Shown here: positions 24,965-34,541 of the stretch, piece after piece
Numbering within the stretch: position 1 is the stretch's first letter
How the letters are laid out: each line of letters opens with the position of its first letter
NCBI RefSeq assembly: GCF_014204535.1
Contig: NZ_JACHLR010000002.1
Span: 186,001-250,000 of the forward strand
Reading direction: 5' to 3'
DNA: 64,000 nucleotides
Source of the DNA: Novosphingobium chloroacetimidivorans
GTDB taxonomy: Bacteria; Pseudomonadota; Alphaproteobacteria; Sphingomonadales; Sphingomonadaceae
Made by a program: the position numbers and the translations under genes
Notes under the pieces: generated by a model
The model's database searches: none
What the model was told of the DNA's origin: nothing
The model's input: only the letters and a program-made list of their open reading frames with translations

Positions 24965-25530
24965 TGCGCGGTGCCTTCGTGTCATCCGGGATGCGTGAGC
25001 GCTGGACGAGCGCGACGGTTTGAGCCGCCGGGAGTGACAAGGGTCACGACCCGTGAGCCACTTGCCTGCGTAGACCTTCGCGCGGTGAAGCCCTGCTCTA
25101 GATCCAGTTTGAGTGCTGCCGCAGTGTCTTTGGTGCTGTCATGCCCGTCGCAGCAGGATCAACGAACAGGCGGCCAGGCTCATGGCCAGCCAACGCGCTG
25201 TTGGTGACGCGCGTGACCGGTGCTGGAATCATGATGTCGAGCTGCTCGGTGCGAGAGCAGGGCACTCTGCCTGATAGAACGCCTGATCGTACGCACACTG
25301 CAGGCCACTTTCACCGAATCACCACTGCTCTCGCTTCTTCTCGTACGATCGATCGGGTCCGTTTCCGTTGCGCCTGGGACCGACCCGGCAAGCCGGGATC
25401 GATTGCAGGACCAGCCCCTGTCCAGCCTCCCACGATCGTGCGCTTCGTGAGAGGCTCGACGGCGGCATGGGCCGGTGCCGCACCCATGTCAGTCAATGAA
25501 ACGGCCGTTGGAGCGGCAGGCCATCGCGTG
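24965..25530. other. Intergenic boundary region, no gene seen
   Basis: This 566-bp gap lies between the last glycosyltransferase of the first polysaccharide block and the 3' end of the arabinose island. Frames here are short and Arg/Thr-rich with no recognisable domain. No direct repeat, integrase remnant or tRNA end was identified. Confidence 0.45.
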
Positions 25531-27339
25531 TCAGTGGTTATCGCGCGGAAGGCCCATGGTCTGCGCGATGCGCTGGTACTTGTCCGCACCTTCCAGGATC
25601 GCGCCGGTGTCCAGCTGGCCGACGACGGCCCGCTGTATTTCCTGCCACGGGGTCTGGGAGGCGGGGTACTTGTACCCGCCTTCCGCTTCCAGGGCAGCAC
25701 GGCGCTCGGCGAGCTCTTCGTCGGAGATCAGCACGTCGACGCGGCCCTGCTTGAGGTCCATGCGGACGCGGTCGCCGGTCTTGAGCAGGGCCAGGCCACC
25801 CATCGCCGCGGCTTCGGGAGAGGCGTTGAGGATCGAGGGACTGCCAGAGGTGCCCGATTGGCGGCCGTCGCCGATGCAGGGCAGGGCGTGGATGCCTTCG
25901 GTGATGAGGTAAGACGGCGGACGCATGTTCACGACTTCGGCGGCGCCCGGGTAGCCGATCGGCCCGGCCCCGCGCATGAACATGAGCGTCTGGTCGGTGA
26001 TGCCCAGCGCGGGATCGTCGATGCGGTCGTGGTAGTCCTCCGGACCATCGAACACGACGGCGGGGCCCTCGAACGCTTCCGGATCCTCGGGGTTCGAGAG
26101 ATAGCGCTGGCGGAACTCGGACGAGATGACGCTGGTCTTCATGATCGCGGCATCGAAGAGGTTGCCGGTCAGCACCAGGAAGCCGGCCTCCTCGACGAGC
26201 GGCTGGTCGAAGGTCTTGATGACCTTTTCGTCCTCGATCGTGACATCGCGGCAGTTCTCACCGATGGTGCGGCCGTTCACCGTCATCGCGTCCTCGTGGA
26301 TCAGCCCCTGGCCGATCAACTGTGCAACGACCGCGGGAACGCCGCCGGCGCGGTAGTAGTCCTCGCCCAGGTACTCGCCCGCGGGCTGCAGGTTGACCAG
26401 CAGCGGGATCTTGTGCCCGTAGGTCTCCCAGTCCTTGAGCGGCAGGTCGACGCCAATGTGGCGGGCGATGGCGGCCAGATGGATCGGGGCATTGGTGGAG
26501 CCGCCGATCGCGGCATTGACGGCGATCGCGTTGCGGAACGCTTCGAGCGTCAGGATGTCGGAGGGCTTGAGGTCCTCGTGCACCATGTCGACGATGCGCT
26601 TGCCGGTACGCCACGCGACTTCCTGGCGATCGCGGTAAGGCGCGGGGATGGCGGCCGAGCCGGGCAGCATCATGCCCAGGGCCTCGGCAAGCGAATTCAT
26701 GGTCGTCGCCGTGCCCATCGTGTTGCAGTAGCCGGTGGACGGCGCAGATGAGGCGACGAGCTTGATGAAGCCTTCCTCGTCAAGCTCGCCCGCCGCCATC
26801 ATCTGCCGGCCCTTCCACACGATCGTGCCCGATCCGGTGCGCTCGCCCTTGTGCCAGCCGTTCAGCATCGGCCCGACCGACAGCGCGATGGCCGGGATGT
26901 TCACGGTCGCGGCCGCCATCAGCAGAGCCGGGGTGGTCTTGTCGCAGCCGGTCGTCAGCACCACGCCGTCAAGCGGGTAGCCGTAGATCGCCTCGACAAG
27001 CCCGAGGTACGCGAGGTTGCGGTCGAGCCCGGCCGTGGGGCGCTTGCCGGTTTCCTGGATCGGGTGGACCGGAAACTCCATCGCGATGCCGCCGGCCTCG
27101 CGGATGCCCTCGCGGATGCGCTCGGCCAGGACGATGTGGTGGCGGTTGCACGGGGACAGGTCGCTGCCGGTCTGGGCGATTCCGATGATCGGCTTGCCCG
27201 AGCGCAGCTCTTCCAGGCTGATCCCGAAGTTCAGATAACGCTCTAGATAAAGCGAGGTCATGTCGATGTTGGCGGGATTGTCGAACCAGGCGCGCGAACG
27301 CAGCTTGAACGTCGGGGCGGGAACGGTCTTGTCAGTCAT
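25531..27339 (-). CDS. IlvD/Edd family sugar-acid dehydratase (L-arabinonate dehydratase)
   Basis: The enzyme dehydrates a pentonate, here most likely L-arabinonate to 2-keto-3-deoxy-L-arabinonate, with an iron-sulfur cluster. The 602-residue protein has the three cluster cysteines in [20 protein letters not shown] and STGYCNTMG, and [22 protein letters not shown] near the active site. Length and sequence fit the sugar-acid branch rather than dihydroxy-acid dehydratase. The mutarotase gene lies 21 bp upstream on the same strand, and the remaining pathway genes are nearby. Confidence 0.9.
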   Translation of the reverse strand: MTDKTVPAPTFKLRSRAWFDNPANIDMTSLYLERYLNFGISLEELRSGKPIIGIAQTGSDLSPCNRHHIVLAERIREGIREAGGIAMEFPVHPIQETGKRPTAGLDRNLAYLGLVEAIYGYPLDGVVLTTGCDKTTPALLMAAATVNIPAIALSVGPMLNGWHKGERTGSGTIVWKGRQMMAAGELDEEGFIKLVASSAPSTGYCNTMGTATTMNSLAEALGMMLPGSAAIPAPYRDRQEVAWRTGKRIVDMVHEDLKPSDILTLEAFRNAIAVNAAIGGSTNAPIHLAAIARHIGVDLPLKDWETYGHKIPLLVNLQPAGEYLGEDYYRAGGVPAVVAQLIGQGLIHEDAMTVNGRTIGENCRDVTIEDEKVIKTFDQPLVEEAGFLVLTGNLFDAAIMKTSVISSEFRQRYLSNPEDPEAFEGPAVVFDGPEDYHDRIDDPALGITDQTLMFMRGAGPIGYPGAAEVVNMRPPSYLITEGIHALPCIGDGRQSGTSGSPSILNASPEAAAMGGLALLKTGDRVRMDLKQGRVDVLISDEELAERRAALEAEGGYKYPASQTPWQEIQRAVVGQLDTGAILEGADKYQRIAQTMGLPRDNH

Positions 27340-27360
27340 GGTGGTGTTCGTTTCCGTGGC

Positions 27361-28527
27361 TCAGCGCGGCGATGTCGTGACGCGATAGATCATCACGTGG
27401 CGATAGGGCTTGCCCGGATCCACGCGGGTCGAGGCGAAGTTGGGGTGGTTGGGTGCATCCGGGAACTTCTGCGGCTCGAGCGCGATCCCATCGCCCATGC
27501 GATAGAGGTGCCCCTGCTTGCCGAGGTAAGTCCCGTCGAGAAAATTGCCGGAGTAGAACTGGAGGCCAGGCTCTGTAGACAGCACTTCGAGCACGCGACC
27601 CGAAACCGGATCCTCCAGGCGGGCGGCGAGTTGCGGGTCCTGGGTCACGCCCTTGTCCAGTGCAAAGTTGTGGTCGAACCCGCGGCCGTAGACGATCTGC
27701 TGGTCGCGACCATCCCGGATACCGACCGCAACCCGCTTGGGCCTGGTGAAGTCGAACGCAGTACCGGTGACCGCACGCAGCTCGCCGGTGGGGATCAGCT
27801 TGTCGTCCACCGGTGTGTAGCGGCTGGCCGGGATGGTCAGCACATTGGTCAGCGCATCGCGCTCAGAGCCTTCGCCGGCCATGTTGAAGATGGCGTGATT
27901 GGTAAGGTTGAGCACGGTCGGCTTGTCGGTGGTCGCGTCGAAGGCGATCGTGAGGTTGCCGGCCTCGTCGAGCGAGTAGGTGGCCTTGACCTTCACGGTG
28001 CCGGGATAGCCGGAGTCGCCATCGGGGCTGACGAGCGAGAGCACGGCCGTTGCCGTCTTGCCGGACTTGACGGACTCCAGCTTCCAGTTCTTGACGTCGA
28101 AGCCCTTGCCGCCACCGTGCAGTGACTGCCCGTGATCGTTTTGCCGCAGAGTGTGGGTCCTGCCATCCAGCGTGAACCGACCGCCGGCGATGCGGTTGCC
28201 GTAGCGGCCGATCGTGGCACCCCAGAAGTTCGGACGCGTCTCGAAATCGGAAACCTTGTCGTAGGCGAGCAGGACATCGGCCACCTTGCCATCACGATCG
28301 GGTACCTCTAGCTTCCACAAGGTAGCGCCAAACGTGAGGATCGTAGCGGATATGCCGTTGTCGGCCTTGAGCGTGACCGCGGTGACCGGGCTGCCGTCCG
28401 ACAGCGTTCCCGCGTTCGCCTGGGTTGCCTGCGCGGCAAGGGCCGGGCTGGCCCCCAGCGCGAGTGCCAGGCCAGAGGCGAGTGCCGGTGATAGACGCGT
28501 CGCAGAAGGTGTCGCCATATTCCTCAT
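27361..28527 (-). CDS. Secreted aldose 1-epimerase (mutarotase)
   Basis: Mutarotases interconvert alpha and beta anomers of aldoses. The 388-residue product has a signal peptide (SGLALALGASPALA) so it should act in the periplasm. Family residues include GRYGNRIAGGRF, the LHGGGKGFD loop, the catalytic His in NLTNHAIFNMAG and the catalytic Glu in GIALEPQKFPDAPNH. It heads the minus-strand unit with the dehydratase. A second ATG nine bases in (28518) is an equal start candidate. An operator-like TAGTCCGACAA lies 85 bp upstream. Confidence 0.92.
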   Translation of the reverse strand: MRNMATPSATRLSPALASGLALALGASPALAAQATQANAGTLSDGSPVTAVTLKADNGISATILTFGATLWKLEVPDRDGKVADVLLAYDKVSDFETRPNFWGATIGRYGNRIAGGRFTLDGRTHTLRQNDHGQSLHGGGKGFDVKNWKLESVKSGKTATAVLSLVSPDGDSGYPGTVKVKATYSLDEAGNLTIAFDATTDKPTVLNLTNHAIFNMAGEGSERDALTNVLTIPASRYTPVDDKLIPTGELRAVTGTAFDFTRPKRVAVGIRDGRDQQIVYGRGFDHNFALDKGVTQDPQLAARLEDPVSGRVLEVLSTEPGLQFYSGNFLDGTYLGKQGHLYRMGDGIALEPQKFPDAPNHPNFASTRVDPGKPYRHVMIYRVTTSPR

Positions 28528-28611
28528 GTCCTCGATCCCGCTACACGACTTGCCTCGCGGCTGCGCCAGGGTCGATCAGGCCAGACCATTGACGAAGCTA
28601 TTGCCGACCTA

Positions 28612-28622
28612 TAGTCCGACAA
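28612..28622 (-). promoter_or_regulatory. Candidate GntR/FadR-type operator, divergent mutarotase/permease promoter
   Basis: On the minus strand this reads TTGTCGGACTA, an exact fit to TNGTNNNACNA, the consensus known for FadR-subfamily GntR regulators. It overlaps a likely -10 (TATAGT, 28610-28615, after TTGACG at 28589-28594, spacing 15) toward the permease, and a TATAGG preceded by TTGCGC (spacing 18) toward the mutarotase. Binding would block both directions. Confidence 0.7.
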
Positions 28623-28684
28623 ATAGAAGAAGCGCAAGCTGGTTCGCCGGGCATTGTGCAAGCGCTGAATAGAGAGGACCTTGC

Positions 28685-30025
28685 ATGCCCCCTGTGGCCT
28701 CATCCACTGCCACCCAGGCCGCTTCGGCACAAACCGGCACCGTGCGCTACGCACCGGCTCTCACGCTGCTTGCCAGCCTGTTCTTCATGTGGGGCTTCAT
28801 CACCGTCATCAACGGCACACTGCTGCCGCATCTTCGGTCGGTGTTCGAGCTCAGCTACTTCCAGGCGGCGCTGATCGAGTCGGTCTGGTTCATCGCCTAT
28901 TTCTTCGCGTCGATCCCCTCCGCGCTGCTGATCGAGCGGATCGGCTACAAGAAGTCGCTGGTCACCGGCCTGTTGATCATGGCGACCGGAGCCGTGGGCA
29001 TGACGGTTGGGGCGATCATTCCATCTTACGGCGTCACACTGCTGATGCTGTTCGTCATCGCTAGCGGCATCACGCTGCTGCAGGTGGCGGCAAACCCCTA
29101 CGTGGCCGTGATCGGCAAGCCGGAAACCGCCTCGGCCCGCCTCAACCTGGTGCAGGCGATGAACTCCGCCGGGACGATGCTGGCGCCGCTCTTCGGCGGT
29201 TATCTCATCCTTGGCCGCAGCAAGGGCGGGACGGCCGACGCCGGCACGGTCCTGACCCAGGCCGAGCGCCTGGCCGATGCTCAGTCGGTCATCCTGCCCT
29301 ACTTGCTGGTGGCGGCGGTGCTGGTGGTGCTGGCCTTGATCATCGGTCGCTTCCCCCTGCCTGCGCTCGGCGCGGCGACGCAGCGCTCCAAGGTGCACGA
29401 GAAGACGGGCTCGATCGTCTCGCGGTTCTGGAACCATCCCTTATGGCAGCACCGCAACCTGACCTTCGGCGTCGGTGCGATCTTCATCTACCTCATTGCC
29501 GAGATCGGCGTCGGCAATCTTTTCGTGAACTTCGTGGTGCGGCCAGAGATCGGCAACATGACCGCCACCGAGGCGAGCCACTACCTGACCCTGCTGTGGG
29601 GCGGGATGATGGTCGGCCGCTTCGTGGGTTCGGCGATCATGGCCAAGGTGGATGCGGCCAAGGTGCTGGCGGTGGCGGCCGTCGGCGCGTTCGTGGTCAT
29701 GGCGATAGCGGTCTTCTCCACCGGTCACGTGGCCATGTGGGCGCTGATTTCGGTCGGCCTGTTCCACTCGATCATGTTCCCGACGATCTTCACGCTGGGC
29801 ATTCGCGGCCTGGGCCCGCTGACCGAGGAAGGCTCGGGCCTGCTGGTCATGGCGATCGCCGGTGGCGCTCTGGTGGCGGTGCAGGGCTGGATCGCGGATC
29901 ACTATGGCCTGCAGACTTCCTTCCTGCTCACCGCCGCATGCGAGCTCTACATCCTGTTCTACGCGCTGTGGGGCAGCAAGCCGACCCATGTCGAGCCGGA
30001 CGTGGCACCAGTCGGGAACGAGTAA
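28685..30025 (+). CDS. FucP-family sugar/proton symporter (MFS)
   Basis: The 446-residue inner-membrane protein has about twelve hydrophobic segments and the FHS (fucose-glucose-galactose) hallmarks: FFMWGFITVINGTLLPHLRSVFEL, FFASIPSALLIERIGYKKSL and GITLLQVAANPYVAVIGKPETASARLNLVQA (each given here in overlapping conserved parts). In this context the likely substrate is L-arabinose or a short arabino-oligosaccharide. It is divergent from the mutarotase gene and shares its operator region. Confidence 0.88.
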   Translation: MPPVASSTATQAASAQTGTVRYAPALTLLASLFFMWGFITVINGTLLPHLRSVFELSYFQAALIESVWFIAYFFASIPSALLIERIGYKKSLVTGLLIMATGAVGMTVGAIIPSYGVTLLMLFVIASGITLLQVAANPYVAVIGKPETASARLNLVQAMNSAGTMLAPLFGGYLILGRSKGGTADAGTVLTQAERLADAQSVILPYLLVAAVLVVLALIIGRFPLPALGAATQRSKVHEKTGSIVSRFWNHPLWQHRNLTFGVGAIFIYLIAEIGVGNLFVNFVVRPEIGNMTATEASHYLTLLWGGMMVGRFVGSAIMAKVDAAKVLAVAAVGAFVVMAIAVFSTGHVAMWALISVGLFHSIMFPTIFTLGIRGLGPLTEEGSGLLVMAIAGGALVAVQGWIADHYGLQTSFLLTAACELYILFYALWGSKPTHVEPDVAPVGNE

Positions 30026-30034
30026 TCCGACCTC

Positions 30035-30055
30035 GTCCCGGGCTCGACCCGGGAC
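30035..30055. terminator. Palindromic hairpin between convergent permease and GntR genes
   Basis: GTCCCGGG (30035-30042) pairs with CCCGGGAC (30048-30055) across CTCGA. Its symmetry and place between two convergent genes suit a bidirectional terminator; no T-run is present. The same short motif type is often dispersed in sphingomonad genomes. Confidence 0.55.
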
Positions 30056-30145
30056 CGGTTCCGCCATGTGGCGCGTTTAGCGGATTGCTTCGGCTCGGTC
30101 CGTCGTCGCGGAAGTCCGGGGCGGTCAGCCCGGTCCGGCTTCCTG

Positions 30146-30898
30146 TCAGTCCGGCATCGATCCGCGCATGTCTTCCAGCGCGAGATCGACGAGAACGTTC
30201 ATGGCTTCGGCCGCAGCCCCCGGATCGCCGGCGACAATCGCGTCATATACGCGGACGTGATCGGGTATGGGATTGCGTGGCAGCGCGCGGGCGCGTTGCT
30301 TGAACACGGTGGTCCAGTTCACCGCCGCTCCGATCGAAGCGCTGAGCACCAGCAGCGCGTCGTTGCGCGTCGCCTGGAGGATGGCCTTGTGAAAGTCCCG
30401 GTCCGCGGCGCGTCCCGCCTCGGTCGTGAGCGTGTGCTGGCGCATCGCGGTCAACGCCGTCTTCATCTCGCGCAGATCCGCTTTGTCACGGCGCTGCGCG
30501 GCGAGCCTGGCTGCCGCCGGTTCGACGATGGCGCGCAATTCGAACAGGTTGCGCACGAATTCCTTGTCCGGCTCGCCCGTGAAGGCCCAGCCGAGGACCT
30601 CGGGGTCGAGCAGGTTCCAGCGATCGCGCGGCAGCACGCGCGTCCCGGCCTTGGGCCGGCTGGCGACGAGGCCCTTGGCCGTAAGCACCTGGATCGCCTC
30701 GCGGTAGGCACTGCGCGAGACGTTCAACTCCTCGGCAAAGGCGACTTCGCCCGATAGGATATCGCCCGGAGCATATTTGCCCGACAAGATATCGGTGCCG
30801 AGTCTATGGGCGATGGCGCCGTGAAGGCGGCGGCCAGGCCCGCGGCCCGCATCGATGTTCCTGGCGCTATCATCGGTCGTCAGATCGGTATCCGTCAC
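30146..30898 (-). CDS. FCD-domain GntR family regulator (FadR subfamily)
   Basis: The 250-residue protein has a winged helix (LGTDILSGKYAPGDIL, EELNVSRSAYREAIQVLTAKGLV, RPKAGTRVLPR) and an FCD effector domain with the metal-site pattern Asp/His in DRDFHKAIL and His in IPDHVRVYDAI. A GTG at 30898 with GGAGGA 10 bp upstream was chosen as start; the frame runs further but into the divergent dehydrogenase gene. Position inside the arabinose island and the matching operator sites nearby make it the likely repressor of these genes, released by a pathway intermediate. Confidence 0.88.
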   Translation of the reverse strand: MTDTDLTTDDSARNIDAGRGPGRRLHGAIAHRLGTDILSGKYAPGDILSGEVAFAEELNVSRSAYREAIQVLTAKGLVASRPKAGTRVLPRDRWNLLDPEVLGWAFTGEPDKEFVRNLFELRAIVEPAAARLAAQRRDKADLREMKTALTAMRQHTLTTEAGRAADRDFHKAILQATRNDALLVLSASIGAAVNWTTVFKQRARALPRNPIPDHVRVYDAIVAGDPGAAAEAMNVLVDLALEDMRGSMPD

Positions 30899-30982
30899 TG
30901 TGGGCAGTTCCTCCGCCGAGGAACGTAACAGCGCTTTCCCAAGGAAGGAATACAAACGTTGCCTTTCTTCCGCACAGGAAAT

Positions 30983-30993
30983 ATGTCGGAGTA
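30983..30993 (+). promoter_or_regulatory. Degenerate operator copy at the aldehyde dehydrogenase promoter
   Basis: ATGTCGGAGTA matches nine of eleven positions of TTGTCGGACTA. It overlaps a likely -10 (TATGTC at 30982-30987) that lies 17 bp after TTGCCT at 30959-30964. It is 15 bp before the dehydrogenase start, immediately upstream of its AGGAGA ribosome site, and 85 bp upstream of the regulator's own start. Confidence 0.55.
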
Positions 30994-31007
30994 AATAGGA
31001 GACATCC

Positions 31008-32534
31008 ATGACCGAGTTCCGATCCGTCGTCGCTGCCACGGGAGAGTTCCAGGGCGAACCTATCCCGGTAAGCACTCCAGCCGATGTGGCCGCAGCCTGC
31101 GCCGCCGCCGCCGAGGCGTTCGATGTCTACCGCGCCACCGACCGCGAGACGCGCGCCGCCTTCCTCGAGCGAATCGCCGATGAGATCGTGGCCATCGGCG
31201 AGCCGCTGATCGAAGCCTACATGGCCGAGAGCGGCCTGCCACGCGGCCGGGGCGAGGGCGAACGTGGCCGCACCGCCGGCCAGCTGCGTCTGTTTGCCGA
31301 TGTCGTGCGCAAGGGGCAGTGGCAGCAACTGCGCATCGATCCCGCGCTGCCCGACCGCCAGCCGCCGCGCCCCGACCTGCGCCTGCGCATGATCCCGGTC
31401 GGGCCGGTCGCGGTGTTCGGTGCGTCCAACTTCCCGCTCGCCTTCTCGACGGCGGGCGGCGACACTGCTTCCGCGCTTGCCGCCGGTTGTCCGGTGGTGG
31501 TGAAGGGCCATCCGGCCCACCCGATCACCGGCTCGCTCATCGCCGCCGCCATTACCAAGGCCGTGCGCGACGCCGGCCTTCCCGCTGGCGTGTTCGGCCA
31601 CCTCGTCGGGCCGTCGAACGACCTTGGCGCCGCCCTGGTGCAGGATCCGCGTATCATGGCGGTGGGCTTCACCGGTTCGCGTGCCGGCGGTCTGGCGCTG
31701 GTCAAGCTGGCGCAGGCCCGCGAAGTGCCGATCCCGGTCTATGCCGAGATGTCCAGCATCAACCCGGTCGTGCTGCTGCCCGCAGCCTTGAAGGCGCGTG
31801 GCGAGGCCCTGGGCGAGGGCTTCGTCGGATCCCTGACGATGGGCGCGGGTCAGTTCTGCACCAATCCCGGCCTGGTCCTGGCGCTCGAAGGCGAGGGACT
31901 GGACGCTTTCGCCGCGGCAGCCGCAACGGGTGTTGGCGCCGCCAAGCGGCAGACGATGCTGACGGCGGGCATCGCCTCGGCCTATGCCAAGGGCGTCGAG
32001 GCCCTGGCGGCGCTGCCGGGCGTGGAGAAGCTGGCCGAGGGCGAGATCGGCTCCACCACGTGTGGAGGCGCGGTGCTGTTCTCGACCACGGCGGAGAAGT
32101 TCCTGGCCGACAAGGCGCTGGGCAACGAGGTGTTCGGCGCTTCCTCGGTGATCGTGCGCTGCAAGGACGAGGCGGAACTGCTGCGGGTGCTGGAAAGCCT
32201 GGAGGGTCAACTCACCGCCACCTTGCACATGGACGATGCGGACGAGGCCCTGGCCGCTCGCGTGCTGCCGGTGCTCGAGCGCAAGGTCGGTCGGATCCTG
32301 GCGAACGGCTGGCCGACTGGCGTCGAAGTGACTCACGCGATGGTGCATGGCGGCCCCTTCCCGTCGACATCGGACCCGCGCACCACTTCGGTCGGCAGCC
32401 TGGCGATCGACCGCTTCCTGCGTCCCGTCAGCTACCAGAACCTGTCGCAGACGCTGCTCCCGCCCGAACTGCGCGACAGCGCGGCAGGCGAAGGCAGCCC
32501 GCGCCTGGTGGACGGCGTGCTCACCATCAACTGA
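31008..32534 (+). CDS. 2,5-dioxovalerate (alpha-ketoglutaric semialdehyde) dehydrogenase
   Basis: The enzyme oxidises 2,5-dioxopentanoate to 2-oxoglutarate with NAD(P)+, the last step of non-phosphorylating pentose pathways. The 508-residue protein is a type III-like member of the aldehyde dehydrogenase superfamily: [30 protein letters not shown] for cofactor and substrate entry (two adjacent segments), the general base Glu247 in YAEMSSINP and the nucleophile Cys284 in GQFCTNPG. It starts the unit AraD1-like, Gfo/Idh/MocA, GH51, GH43, GH43. Confidence 0.92.
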   Translation: MTEFRSVVAATGEFQGEPIPVSTPADVAAACAAAAEAFDVYRATDRETRAAFLERIADEIVAIGEPLIEAYMAESGLPRGRGEGERGRTAGQLRLFADVVRKGQWQQLRIDPALPDRQPPRPDLRLRMIPVGPVAVFGASNFPLAFSTAGGDTASALAAGCPVVVKGHPAHPITGSLIAAAITKAVRDAGLPAGVFGHLVGPSNDLGAALVQDPRIMAVGFTGSRAGGLALVKLAQAREVPIPVYAEMSSINPVVLLPAALKARGEALGEGFVGSLTMGAGQFCTNPGLVLALEGEGLDAFAAAAATGVGAAKRQTMLTAGIASAYAKGVEALAALPGVEKLAEGEIGSTTCGGAVLFSTTAEKFLADKALGNEVFGASSVIVRCKDEAELLRVLESLEGQLTATLHMDDADEALAARVLPVLERKVGRILANGWPTGVEVTHAMVHGGPFPSTSDPRTTSVGSLAIDRFLRPVSYQNLSQTLLPPELRDSAAGEGSPRLVDGVLTIN

Positions 32535-32592
32535 CCCAATCCAACGTCCGCGGCGCGTCCTCGAGAAGACGCGCCGCGACAGGGAGAGATCC

Positions 32593-33588
32593 ATGACTTA
32601 CCTTCGCCTGCTCCAGCATCTGAGCACGGACAACGTGCGCTCCGTTATCCTGGCCGAGGGCGATGCCGCGCACGTACTGCCCGGCGTCACCACCGTGCGC
32701 GAACTCGCGCTGCGCGCCATCGCGCAAGGCACGACGCTGGCCGAGGCGGCGCGTGGCTGCGGGCAGGGCGAGAGCATCGACATCGCCGCCGAGTTCGCCG
32801 CCGGACGCCTGCTGGCGCCGATCGATCACGAGGACGCCGCCCATCTGCTGATGACCGGCACCGGCCTGACGCACCTCGGCTCGGCCGAAGGCCGCGACAA
32901 GATGCACAAGGCGGCCGCATCGGGCGAACACGTGACCGACTCCATGCGGATGTTCCTGGAGGGGCTCGAAGGCGGCAAGCCGGCCGAGGGCGCCGAAGGC
33001 CAGCAGCCCGAGTGGTTCTACAAGGGTGACGGATCGCAGCTGGTCGGACCCACCGAGCCGCTGACGATGCCAGCCTTCGCCAAGGACGGTGGCGAGGAGC
33101 CCGAACTCGCCGGCGTCTACCTGATCGGCGAGGACGGCACGCCCTATCGCCTGGGCGTCGCGCTCGCCAACGAGTTCTCCGATCATGTGACGGAGCGTCA
33201 CAACTACTTGTGGCTCGCGCACTCCAAGCTGCGCCAGGCCGCGCTGGGCCCCGAACTGCTGCTCGGCGACGTGCCTGCCCACGTAGAGGGTACCAGCCGC
33301 ATCCTGCGCGATGGCACGACGATCTGGGAGAAGCCATTCCTCTCGGGCGAAGCGAACATGTCGCACAGCTTCCACAACCTGGAGCAGCACCACTTCAAGT
33401 ACGACTTGTTCCGCCGTCCCGGCGACCTGCACGTACACTTCTTCGGCACGGCCACGCTGTCGTTCTCGGACGCGGTGCAGACGCAGGAAGGCGATGTGTT
33501 CGAGGTGTCTGCCGCACCATTCACCTTGCCCGTCTCGAACCGCCTGGCGCGCGCCGCTGCGGCGCCCGTCATCGTCAAGGCGCTCTGA
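32593..33588 (+). CDS. AraD1-type 2-keto-3-deoxy-L-arabinonate dehydratase
   Basis: The 331-residue protein belongs to the fumarylacetoacetate-hydrolase-like family named AraD1, whose members in L-arabinose pathways dehydrate 2-keto-3-deoxy-L-arabinonate to 2,5-dioxovalerate. Segments typical for it are LLQHLSTDNVRSV at the N terminus, LLMTGTGLTHLGSAEGRD, EWFYKGDG, and GLYLIGEDG-like GVYLIGEDGTPYRLGVALANEFSDH (metal site with Glu and Asp, two adjacent parts). AGGGAGAGAT precedes the ATG. Direct neighbours, the dioxovalerate dehydrogenase before and the sugar dehydrogenase after, fit. Confidence 0.9.
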   Translation: MTYLRLLQHLSTDNVRSVILAEGDAAHVLPGVTTVRELALRAIAQGTTLAEAARGCGQGESIDIAAEFAAGRLLAPIDHEDAAHLLMTGTGLTHLGSAEGRDKMHKAAASGEHVTDSMRMFLEGLEGGKPAEGAEGQQPEWFYKGDGSQLVGPTEPLTMPAFAKDGGEEPELAGVYLIGEDGTPYRLGVALANEFSDHVTERHNYLWLAHSKLRQAALGPELLLGDVPAHVEGTSRILRDGTTIWEKPFLSGEANMSHSFHNLEQHHFKYDLFRRPGDLHVHFFGTATLSFSDAVQTQEGDVFEVSAAPFTLPVSNRLARAAAAPVIVKAL

Positions 33589-33591
33589 GCG

Positions 33592-34518
33592 GTGGACCCG
33601 ATCCGCATCGCGGTGGTCGGCGTGGGCAAGATCGCCCGCGACCAGCACTTGCCCGCCATCGCCGGCAACCAGGCCTTCAGCCTTGCCGCTACCGTCAGCC
33701 CGCATGATCCCGGCGTGGACGGCGTGCCGCACGCCAGGACCCTCGACGAACTGATCGAGAGCGGCCCAGCGGTCGATGCCGTGGCGCTCTGCACGCCGCC
33801 GCAGGTCCGCTACGACCTGGCGGTGCAGGCGCTGAAAAAGGGCATGCACGTCTTCCTCGAGAAACCGCCCGGCGCCACGCTGAGCGAAGTCGCGGCGCTT
33901 TCCAGCCGCGCCGAGAGGGTGGGGGCGACGCTGTTCGCGGCCTGGCATTCGCGCTTCGCGGCCGGCGTCGCGCCGGCACGCGCGTGGCTGGCCGAGCGGC
34001 GGGTCCAGAGCGTGTCGATCGTCTGGCGCGAGGATGTGCACGTCTGGCATCCGGGGCAGGCCTGGATCTGGGAGCCGGGCGGCCTCGGCGTGTTCGATCC
34101 CGGCATCAACGCGCTCTCGATCCTGACGCACATCCTGCCGCGGCCGGTGTTCCTGACCGGCGCCACGCTGGAGATCCCCTCGAACCGCGCGGCGCCGATC
34201 GCCGCCGACATCCAGTTCCGCGACACCGGCGGCGCGGCGATCCACATGGACCTCGACTGGCGCCAGACCGGTCCGCAATCATGGGACATCGTCGTCGAGA
34301 CCGACGCCGGCACGCTCAAGCTGTCCAACGGCGGCGCGGTGCTGACGTTGCCCTCGGGCGTCCAGCACAGCGAGGACCTGGAGTACCCGGGCCTCTACGC
34401 CCGCTTCGCCAGCCTGATCCGCACCGGTCGCAGCGACGTCGACGCGGCGCCGTTGCGCCTTGTCGCCGATGCGTTCCTGCGCGGGCATCGCAAGGTGGTC
34501 GCCGAATTTCACGACTGA
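33592..34518 (+). CDS. Gfo/Idh/MocA-family dehydrogenase, probable L-arabinose 1-dehydrogenase
   Basis: The 308-residue protein starts at a GTG 3 bp after the AraD1 stop. It has an N-terminal NAD(P)-binding fold (IAVVGVGKIARDQHLPAIA), the conserved EKPPG motif with the catalytic Lys, and HxxxF-type substrate residues in the C-terminal domain (WEPGGLGVFDPGINAL). This matches the D-galactose/L-arabinose 1-dehydrogenases of the family. The reaction would turn L-arabinose into L-arabinono-lactone, the substrate of the SMP-30 lactonase further down. Confidence 0.88.
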   Translation: MDPIRIAVVGVGKIARDQHLPAIAGNQAFSLAATVSPHDPGVDGVPHARTLDELIESGPAVDAVALCTPPQVRYDLAVQALKKGMHVFLEKPPGATLSEVAALSSRAERVGATLFAAWHSRFAAGVAPARAWLAERRVQSVSIVWREDVHVWHPGQAWIWEPGGLGVFDPGINALSILTHILPRPVFLTGATLEIPSNRAAPIAADIQFRDTGGAAIHMDLDWRQTGPQSWDIVVETDAGTLKLSNGGAVLTLPSGVQHSEDLEYPGLYARFASLIRTGRSDVDAAPLRLVADAFLRGHRKVVAEFHD

Positions 34519-34541
34519 CAAAGCCTCAGGGAGAGGACACG

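Noticed and set aside
28601-28611. TTGCCGACCTA next to the operator at 28612 as an extra operator copy
   Set aside because: It fails the fixed positions of TNGTNNNACNA in both orientations, so it was not counted.
32527-34278. Long minus-strand frame (583 codons) opposite the AraD1 and dehydrogenase genes
   Set aside because: The plus strand holds two well-recognised enzymes; the antisense product is Arg/His/Gln-rich without any motif.
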